Positions 1-7,817 of a stretch of DNA of 15,104 nt are shown here, piece by piece. The first letter of the stretch is position 1, and each line of letters starts with the position of its first letter. This DNA is from Byssochlamys sp. IMV 00236 (Eukaryota; Ascomycota; Eurotiomycetes; Eurotiales; Thermoascaceae). Where the stretch lies: NCBI GenBank assembly GCA_001931875.2, contig MSJH02000331.1, forward strand, positions 1 through 15,104, read 5' to 3'. Position numbers and translations under genes: made by a program. The notes under the pieces are model-generated. The model saw only the letters and a program-made list of their open reading frames with translations. It did not search any database and was not told the origin of the DNA.

Positions 1-818
1 AGACTGATATTCATACTAATGAATGATGTTGAAGAGGACTACCTCCATAATATACAAAGGCTGATGCTAAACATTGGTAGGATGGGTCCTGAAGAAAGAA
101 GAATAAGGGCGAGGCAAATAAAAGTCAATTAAATCAACATGGAGTGTATTCCTGATATGATTACATAAAGTGGCGCACCTAAAGTTTACCTAGTCCAGTC
201 GTTCAGCAATATAGAACTTCAACATGAAATCACTGTACTGAAAAGCGAAATGAAGAGCTGTACCTGTAACAATTTCAGGTACAATAACATTGCTTGTAAG
301 CATATGTATCTGCTCAATCGTTTATATGCTGGAATAGCTCCTTTCAAAGGTAAATTGCAATGTGTATATATTTGTAAACAATATATGCTAAAACCTACTT
401 TCATTTATAAGAAAATATTGTGTCATTTGAGCAAGTTGATGCTATTAACATTGCAACTGAAAACAGAGTTGTTGTTACAGAACATTCTTCAATGTCTCAA
501 GATAATCTAACAGCTGAGATCGCCAATCTTCTTGCTGTTTATCGCTCTTATAGAGAGAATCTGTACCATTTAACAGATGAGCAAATAGCGAATATATGAT
601 TGGGTACAGAGTTGATTCTATCTGAAATTGACGAAAATAATAATAGAACCAGAAGAAGTACAACAACAAGAATGAGTGTTGACAGACATGAAGAGAGTAA
701 AACCCAAAAAAACAATCATGCATACGTTACACTAATTTATTTTCGCGTGTATTTTCGCGTGTATTTTCGCGTGTACGTAGTGTTTCTCTTTTATAAATGT
801 TTGAAAAGATCCAAGTAG
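1..818 (+). pseudogene. Decayed MULE-type transposase, 3' end, with SWIM zinc finger
   Basis: The frame starting at base 1 reads through a DVEEDY segment and then a clear SWIM zinc finger, CTCNNFRYNNIACKH (CxC...CxH, about 256-303), the usual C-terminal DNA-binding motif of Mutator-like transposases. A phase-matched intron (about 350-411, GTAAAT...AAG) joins this to a polar tail reading FEQVDAINIATENR and onward. The frame is broken by TAA at 130-132, TAA at 166-168 and TGA at 597-599, although the protein on both sides of each stop still looks like coding sequence. The 5' part, with the DDE catalytic core, lies outside the window. The tail ends at a TAG at 816-818, after running through the 12-bp repeats. 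SWIM domains also occur in host proteins, so the MULE assignment rests on the motif plus decay. Transposase-type call likely; inactivity likely. Confidence 0.7.
738..773. repeat. Three perfect tandem copies of a 12-bp unit (TATTTTCGCGTG)
   Basis: Units occupy 738-749, 750-761 and 762-773 without mismatch. On the other strand each contains CGCGAAAA, which resembles the SCB/E2F class of G1/S sites (CNCGAAA). The array ends 48 bp before the ATG at 822. It could be a promoter element of that gene, or left over from the transposon end. CpG-rich units stand out in this AT-rich sequence. Confidence 0.8.
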
Positions 819-821
819 ATC

Positions 822-2378
822 ATGTCGTTGAAGTCAAACATGTTGAATCAAATATTCGAAGAAGGCAAGTCAACAAAACAATAACTGGAGGAAAAAATGA
901 GATAAAGTTTCTGAACTATCTTTTTTTGCAGTTGACCTTGATCTTTTAAGGAATGACTTAAATTCAATTCCCTCAAAAAGATGGACAAATATGAACATGC
1001 TTGAGATGTTCAGTGCACAATATCACTTCAATGAAACTAGCACAACAAAATCCAAGGTAAAAGAAATTTTATGCTTATTCTGGGATGAAAAAGCTAATGA
1101 TCCCGATGCGCCAAATGCTGCAAAAAAAAGAGCGATGGCACTACGTGGCACTGTGGACATTATTATTGACTCGAGGCCTGCTCTGTCCTTGATCAACTCC
1201 TACATCAAAAAGATGCTTTTGACACAGTTGTCACTGGTTTTTATCCAATTCGGTACTAACAGTCTCTCTCTCTCTCTCTTTTTATAGCAATCAAAGAAGA
1301 TACTGAAAGACAGCCTAGTACAAGATGCATATGATGAAATACTTGAAGCTGGAACTAGCCACAATGAAAATAACAGTAACGGTGAAGAGCAGCAGCCTGA
1401 GCCAAAGAAGAGAAAGTACCTCAAAGCAGCCGACTTCAAAGACGTTAACTGCGGGAATAAAGTCACGATGCTGAATGAGAATTTGTAAATAAAGGAGCTG
1501 GATAAAGTGCCAAACAAGACAATTTTGTATTAATCATGTTAGAACAGTGGTACTAATGGCGTATTGGACTTGACACGAACAGCAATAATACCCAAACGAT
1601 TAAGAACTGTGGTTGATGGTATTTGCCAGCACTATCGTCTTTCGCTGCCAATGACGCTGAAGAATGAAGAGTACAAAGTTTTAAATATCATCAGCAACTG
1701 CCGTGCAAAGAAAAATCTCTACCAATCTGTTGAGAAGATTGATCCGTTTTGTAATGATTCCGAACTTCCATATATCAAATTGGCGGTACAAAAGCTGTAA
1801 GTATTGTTAATTTTCTGACTTTTGTAGACTATCTACTGATAGTTTTACTTCTGCATGTTAGTTACAATCTGTGGCATCGTAGTGTTTTAACAGGCGATCA
1901 CAACGAAGATTGGTATAAGGTGAACGTTTACGGGGATCTTTTTGATTTTATATTTAATGGACAAGTAGGTTATGAAACTAAAAGGTATGAAATATGATGA
2001 TATCAAACGAAAAGCAACAATCCTATATCTCATTTTTTGTATATTGATGAGTGTCAAAGGAGGTTGGTTTAGACGAGTGTGTATCATTAAGATAATTATT
2101 CTAACTTTCTTCTTTTCTTTTACAGATCTGAATGTCACTCCTTAATTGTCAAGTCGTTACGAAAAATGGGTTTTATAGATGCAGAGACAAAAAATGTCAG
2201 GCTTGATTTTATTTTTACGAACAATGGTGGTCTAAACGATGCTTTTTATTGTGAAGACAAGCCTAATGAACGTGCTTTAAAAGACAGTGAAAAGACCAGG
2301 CGTTTAAGAGAGCAAGCATTGAATTACTGGGTATCTCTTTTACTGTTGGCTACAATCCATATCTTAGAGAGCTACTGA
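822..2378 (+). CDS. Uncharacterised nuclear protein with PD-(D/E)XK-like signature, six exons
   Basis: Rebuilt exons: 822-864, 932-1236, 1288-1484, 1548-1796, 1862-1984 and 2126-2330 or beyond; all junctions keep phase. Intron 1 (865-931) appears to be GC-AG (GCAAGT...GCAG). Intron 2 (1237-1287) carries a perfect TACTAAC branch site and a CT repeat. The protein begins MSLKSNMLNQ and has a likely NLS (PEPKKRKY) after an acidic, Asn-rich stretch. Its best conserved-looking part is the C-terminal third: a helix with SECHS, then RLDFIF, then YCEDKP. An E...D...ExK order is what PD-(D/E)XK nucleases show, but this is pattern matching only. I do not recognise the family firmly; it may be one of the expanded, transposon-associated families of Mucorales. 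The 3' end is unsure: read unspliced it stops at 2376-2378, whereas a GTATCT donor at 2331 with a TAG acceptor at 2416 would add 57 residues and stop at 2588-2590. Confidence 0.6.
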
Positions 2379-2671
2379 AATCTTTAAAGATCTCCAATAC
2401 GTCAAAAACCATGTAGGAGATCATTCTGCCATTGATCAGATCATGGAGAAAATTAGACGCCTCTCCATCTACAGCTTTGTCAGTGCAAGACATATTGACA
2501 AAGAAGCAAGAGAACTTACGACAAAGTCACTCAACCTTATTTTCTGAACCAACATATACGGAAACGAACATCCCAAGCAAACAATCATGACTGGCAAAAA
2601 TGGATGGGTTGGTGTGTATTGCAAGAACCAAAAGTCGATTCCTTAGCCTACGATACAAAAATATTTTGCGA
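2379..2671. other. Region between two genes; possible last exon of the upstream gene
   Basis: The plus strand is open from 2417 to 2590 (EIILPLIRSWRKLDA..., 57 codons), immediately after a CATGTAG acceptor in phase with the TGG at 2328-2330. This may be a seventh exon of the preceding gene. I recognise no domain in it, and nothing else supports a gene here. Confidence 0.3.
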
Positions 2672-2684
2672 TTTATTGTTTATT
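2672..2684 (-). terminator. Candidate poly(A) signals of the NNQR-repeat gene
   Basis: Two AATAAA hexamers on the minus strand (TTTATT at 2672-2677 and 2679-2684) lie 26-38 bp past the stop codon at 2710, the expected spacing for 3' end formation. Confidence 0.5.
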
Positions 2685-2709
2685 TATGCATGCATATACA
2701 AACAGGGAA

Positions 2710-4140
2710 TCAAAGAGTGAAGCTTGCTCTTTGGTTATTAAGTTGATGCTTTGTAGATTTATGAATGAATTGAAATAACTGGTCCAAGTCTTTTTCCTTG
2801 TCTTCTTTTTGTTTACGAAGCATGTCAAAGAAACTTGTTCTAACTTGAAATCTTTGCTTTGAATATGCCGGACGATGAACTGACTTGACCAGCAAGTCTG
2901 TTGTACGTTTAAGATCATTGACAAGCCTTTCTTCATAAGAGACAGCATCCTGGATTATTATATTAGTATACATCTAAATATACTAGGCATTATCTTACTT
3001 GATTGGTATATCTATGCTTATGCATACGATGAATGATGTGATGGATATCAAAAAACTTTTGCTGTTGTGAGGTTAATTGAACTCGCTGATTATCAAATGA
3101 CCTTGACGCAGATAATTCAATTTGCTGTATTAAATGTTGCAGCATGTCCCTTTGCTTTAAGCTAGCACGTTGATCGTCCATTCTTCTGGCTTGCAATCGT
3201 TCTATTGACTTGAGCAGCGTTTCTTCTGCTAGTCTCTTTACTTGTTTATTCGTCAAATGAGCTCTCTGATTGTTTAGTCGTGGTGCAACACAAGATAATT
3301 GTTGAATAGCGTTCAATAAGTCATCCAAGTCATCTTTATTTGATTCAATCAATGTCGAATCATGAACCATATTATAAGCAGGAGGTTGCTCAGTATCTTC
3401 ATATGCAGGAGGTGCCTTCTTCTCTTCTTGAGAGATCAGTCGACAGACAATGTCTATCAGACGGTCCATTTCTTGCCAAATAACTAGCATTTCCTGAGTG
3501 GCAGCGCCATAATTGAGTCCCTCCTTTTTCTTGCTTTGAAGGACAGTCACTTGCTGCTGGAGCTGCAGTAATGAGGTATCTTGACCATCGGATGAGGTCT
3601 CTTCTTGATTTGAAATATCGTTTAATTCTAACAGTCTATAAATATCATTCAAGAAGGCTGCCAATGTACAGCAGAGGGTATAATCCTGAGTGGAATTCAA
3701 TGCATGGCTTTCTAATGCCTTGTGTATATCACACATATTTGCTGGTGATGAATGACTACGAGTCATGGAGGGATTAGATAGGAGGCTAGTGCTTTGAGAG
3801 ATAGAATCTAACAGTGACATGGATGAACGATGTCTTTGAGGTGAATATGTATCGACCATTTGTTTTAATAATGCATCAAGAACTTGAAGGCATGTATGTT
3901 TTACGGATTGAAGAGAATCAATCATTTCGGCGGAAAGGCAATTGATAATTGGGTACTCTACAGGTTCATGACAGAGACTAGACAAGACTGGGTCATTCAT
4001 GATAGAGTCTTCTTCTTGTTGTTGTTGTTGTTGTTGTTGTGGCTGTGGCTGTGATAATAGATGTTAGCTTAACTCCCCTTTTTTCTCCTTGAACATACCA
4101 CTTTGTTCACTTTTTGTCTTTTTTTAATTAAAGTGGCCAT
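2710..4140 (-). CDS. NNQR-repeat protein with poly-Q and two PPAY motifs (unknown family)
   Basis: Three exons: 4140-4099, 4048-2999 and 2949-2710, joined in phase 0 through introns of 50 and 49 nt with GTATGT...CACAG and GTAAGA...CCAG ends; 443 residues. The start is the ATG at 4140, because the poly-Q frame has a TAA just upstream that is removed by the first intron. Order of parts: short basic N terminus; PQPQ plus eight Gln (from residue 15); Ser-rich region; helical region; two PPAY motifs (about 227-230 and 236-239), the ligand type for WW domains such as those of Rsp5/NEDD4 E3 ligases; then a C-terminal half with about six degenerate repeats of about 30 residues, each opening with a version of [LMFY]-[ND]-N-Q-R (about 272, 304, 332, 361, 392, 434). 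No signal peptide or membrane segment is seen. I do not recognise the family. It is divergent to KAR5 across 129 bp, so the two may be co-expressed. Confidence 0.85.
4016..4039 (-). repeat. CAA8 trinucleotide run (poly-glutamine)
   Basis: Eight CAA codons in a row, read on the minus strand, encode poly-Gln right after the first intron of the NNQR-repeat gene. CAG/CCA codons precede it and GAA codons follow. A pure codon run of this kind is likely to vary in length between strains. Confidence 0.85.
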
Positions 4141-4269
4141 ACTTTTATAAAGAAAGAAAAGAAAAAGAAAAAGAAAGGGGAGAAATAACTCCTTTATTTT
4201 TCCCTTTTTATTATCACACTTTTTCATCTCCTCATGAAATTTATACTTTTCTTTTTCTTTTATTTCTTC
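4141..4269. promoter_or_regulatory. Bidirectional promoter between the NNQR-repeat gene and KAR5
   Basis: Only 129 bp separate the two start codons. The segment has a TTTATAAA box at 4144-4151 next to the minus-strand gene, then a purine tract of AAAG/AAAAAG units to about 4187, then a pyrimidine-rich half toward KAR5. Both genes must draw initiation signals from this stretch. Confidence 0.6.
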
Positions 4270-6263
4270 ATGAGTCCTGCTTTGATCTTGATCATCTTTT
4301 TGTTTCTTATTGAACCATCGCTTCTTATTAAAGAAAGTAAGCATAGTTGAGTCTGTATACTTAATAATCATATATAAGCAGTAGTATTCTCTACAAAAGA
4401 ACAAATCATGTTTAATCATGGTTTAGGCATGCAATAAAACCTGTTTTATGCTTTGTGTAACTAATACAAACTAGAGCTATTCAAGGCTTTACAAAATAAC
4501 GAAAATGATTGTTATAAGAAAGCGACACTTGAGTTGACCAAAGGATGTCAATCATTAGAAGGAGATAACCCAGTTGACAATATGAAGTGTAATTTGGTTA
4601 ATTGATAAATAATATTATTTTTTAATAAAGTAAATTATTTATCAATAGATGCAGTCATGCTCACTTTATGTGAACTTTTGTCGGCCAAGATCAACGTACC
4701 AAGTGAGTGCAATATCTTAAATACTCATCAACAAGTTGTTCAATGCACTCAGTAAGCAATAATAATAATAATACAGCATATTTCTTATTACTCATAATAG
4801 ACAACTCTCTCTGTCACCGCAGACATGGACTACTTATAGTGGTAAAGTTACACGGTGATATATAGATGCGCTCATTTTAACTTTTTGTACCAATAGGCTA
4901 CTTTCGTGACATTGGTATAAAAACAATTTAATCATGTATATACTCATGTCTGAATCTAGTCTTGATATGCTTTGCTATCAAATATCCAATGGAGAAAGAG
5001 ATTCTTGAAAGACTTCATGAAAACATCACTCTAAATCAAGTCAAAAACTTCAACATCCTTTCAAGTCAACAAAGGTACCTTATTCAGTGGCGTGAGGAAG
5101 AATTCAAGAGACTGGACAAGTTAAAGGAGTCACAATTGGACATCTTTGAGCATGTAGAGAAAACGAACATGTATTATCAGAGAATGGCTCATCAGGTTGA
5201 GCTACTGTTTGAAACACTCGTACTCTTGCAAAACCAGACAGAGTTATCCATCTTGCAATATAACGATATGGTCAATCGTCACGTTGAACAAGTACAGATG
5301 TTTCTGCAGGATTCGTTCTTGTATCAAGCGATGAAAATAGATGAAACACTTGACTCATTGCTCACCAAATCGAATACATTAAATCAACATGTAGAACGTA
5401 TTCTACTTTTACAAGAGCAAACAGACCAGAGCTGGAGCTTGCTTACCAAAGTAAACGTATCTACGTCATATGTATGAAGCATATTTTAAACTATAAAAAC
5501 TATAGAATCTCGAAAGAGAACTTACAGATGTATGGAACCAATCGGTATATCGCATGAGTACAGGCTTTCATCTGATCATGAATCAATCACTTTCAGAGGC
5601 AAAGTTACTGCAGCATGATCTCACTTTAATCCGTCGTCAAGTTAAGGACACGATGGAGCCGTTTCATCGACTCAGCAACCTCATCTCTGGTGTTTACTTT
5701 CAGGGAGTACATACTGTGAAACGACTGATCGTCCTTGTAGTTTCATGTGCTTTACTTTGTTTACGTATTCAAGCTCTCCTTAAGCAAATGAATGTTCATC
5801 GTAACCAGCTATTTACACTTGTTCTATTAATAGGTAATTGATGATAGAACCTCCTTGCATGAAATGGGTTGTGTATCATTACCCGGCCCCCTTCTTTCCT
5901 CACAGCTGACTTTTAGTTGCTTCTATTACATGTCAACAGGCTCATTTGAATACGATATTTTCTGCTGTACTTTTAGCAACCACCGTAAAAAACCAAAGTG
6001 TATCACCAACGTGCATTTATCTTTTTTTTTTTTTGTCATAGAGTATTGCTCTGGAAGGCATCATTTTGTATCATAGACATAAGAAGGTGTCTGCTGAGGC
6101 TCTTGACAGATCCGAGGTCAAACCATTGAATTATACACAGTCTAAAACAGACACTGAGATACGTTTACAAAAGGTACCAAACCTAGACGAGCTTTCGCCA
6201 CCGCCTCCTTATCAAGCAAAGGATACGTACTATTACCATCGCTATTACTATCATCCTACATAA
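4270..6263 (+). CDS. KAR5: KAR5/GEX1/Brambleberry-type nuclear fusion (karyogamy) protein
   Basis: Nine exons: 4270-4336, 4475-4588, 4649-4751, 4801-4841, 4897-4914, 4960-5450, 5506-5833, 5917-5984 and 6042-6263; every junction matches phase and the total is 483 residues (yeast Kar5 is about 500). Exon 1 encodes a signal peptide (MSPALILIIFLFLI). Next comes a Cys-rich domain (NDCYKKA, TKGCQSLE, LTLCELL, PSECN, VVQCTQ) and the family hallmark WTTYSGYFRDI followed by ICFAIKYPMEKEILE (about 103-130). A long helical, coiled-coil-like middle follows, then hydrophobic segments at about 350-366, 380-393 and 399-418. Kar5-family proteins sit in the nuclear envelope/ER and drive nuclear membrane fusion after mating; here that would be karyogamy during zygospore formation. 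The tail ends in a PPPPY motif and a Tyr/His-rich stretch. Exon 5 is an 18-nt microexon. Exons 7-8 are the least certain. Confidence 0.9.
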
Positions 6264-6297
6264 TTCATTCTAAGCGAAAGCCTTTGCTCTCATGCTT

Positions 6298-6330
6298 AAT
6301 AAATATGCAATTAAAAATCATGGCTTTATT
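6298..6330. terminator. Facing poly(A) signals of KAR5 (+) and TERT (-)
   Basis: AATAAA at 6298-6303 lies 35 bp past the KAR5 stop. TTTATT at 6325-6330 (AATAAA on the minus strand) lies 32 bp past the TERT stop. With only 98 bp between the stop codons, the two 3' ends must be very close or overlap. Confidence 0.55.
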
Positions 6331-6361
6331 TACGCATATCATCTCTCTGTTAAATAGAGCT

Positions 6362-6585
6362 TTATTCAACCAACCTTCGACCTCTGATTTCCCATTCCAA
6401 TCCATCGCATATTTCCTTGTACATCTGTTTCTTTCGAAACACCATCCAATAGATCACAAAGTAATTTATCATCACCTTTTCCTTTTTTAGTGTTTTGGGT
6501 ATACTTTTTTCGACGACATTGGCAGTTTTTATAATAGTATCTATTGAGACAAATAAGTACAATATGATATGATATGCCTAAGCAA

Positions 6586-6628
<43 letters not shown>

Positions 6629-7786
6629 CAAGATTAATTGTGGGTTAAAGAAGCGACGAGGACTTTTGTATAGTTTGCTTGTCTGTATTTCTAATCTTCT
6701 TGCCGAAAGATAAAAGATGTCTTTGAAATTGCGAGATATTGATCTGATCGTGTTGAGGTCGGTGTGAATCAACATATTGTTCATTTTTATTTTGATATTT
6801 CTATAATTATAAGTCTCCCATTGTATTATATATACTATCATCAATTTACCTGACTTGGCTGTTGAGCAATGTCTTTTCAATATTGCCTACATAGTCGACT
6901 GTAACCGTAGAGACGAGATCTATTCTATTTCATAAGTGGGGATTTGTATATATATATACATATAGAACAAACCTAAGTAAGCGGCATTTGTCAAGTCAAG
7001 ATGGACATTAAGATTTCGAGTGTTAAAAAGATAACCCAGCCAAGGAAATTCATCCATATCGTTCTCAAAGTTTGAAAGGCATTTTTCCTCATTGACAGTA
7101 ATTCCATAGTCTGCTAACCCTTTTGAACCGTCATTATCTTGTATCCTTTTTCCATTTTCATTCTATTTTACCTGTTACCATTGTTTGGTAAAACTGCTGA
7201 GCATGTTCTTTACTAGGAGTAATATAAATAAAGTCATCCACAAAACGAAATAAAAGCTATTAAATAAGGTTAGATAGCAAAGATAAGGTCATTGAGCCTT
7301 ACATCATCTCTGTTCTTTTTGAAAAATCCTAATTTATGTTTCTCGAATTCACCAAAGAAAAAGCTATAAATATGTGTCAAGGGTCATTATTAAAGATATA
7401 TATATAAAAGATAGTATAGCCTTTTTACTTGCAAAGAGCATTAGATAGACAAGAACCTTGTGATATGCCTCTCTGTCGTCGATAATATTTACCGCCAATC
7501 TATAATAAAATATTAGTATATTTCTTTAGCCATTACAATAACTCAACCTTTAGCACATCGTTCTTAATGCTCTCCTTTACCAATCTCAATATTTCTGAAC
7601 CTCGCTTTGTATAGCCTTGATTCTACTCTAGAGCGTCAGCGAACTGATAGTTCATGAACATGTAGTTACCATATCAACAATAATGAAATCCTTCTTTCTG
7701 CTACTGCTACGTATCTCTCTTGAACAAAAGTCTATTGCCTTGATTTTATCTATAAGAAAGGTAAGCCAATTATATTTTAGGCGTCA

Positions 7787-7817
<31 letters not shown>

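Noticed and set aside
4069..4419. 116-codon minus-strand open frame upstream of the NNQR gene
   Set aside because: It covers the divergent promoter and KAR5 exon 1 and is mostly Lys/Phe low complexity. Only its MATLIKKRQKVNKV part is used, as exon 1 of the NNQR gene.
5855..6076. Separate small gene inside the KAR5 3' half
   Set aside because: The frame mixes introns and exons of KAR5; using 5917-5984 in another frame gives a hydrophobic segment that joins in phase on both sides.
6589..6625. Poly(A) tail of a LINE/SINE insertion
   Set aside because: There is no target-site duplication or element body beside it, and it lies inside a TERT intron starting at the splice donor.
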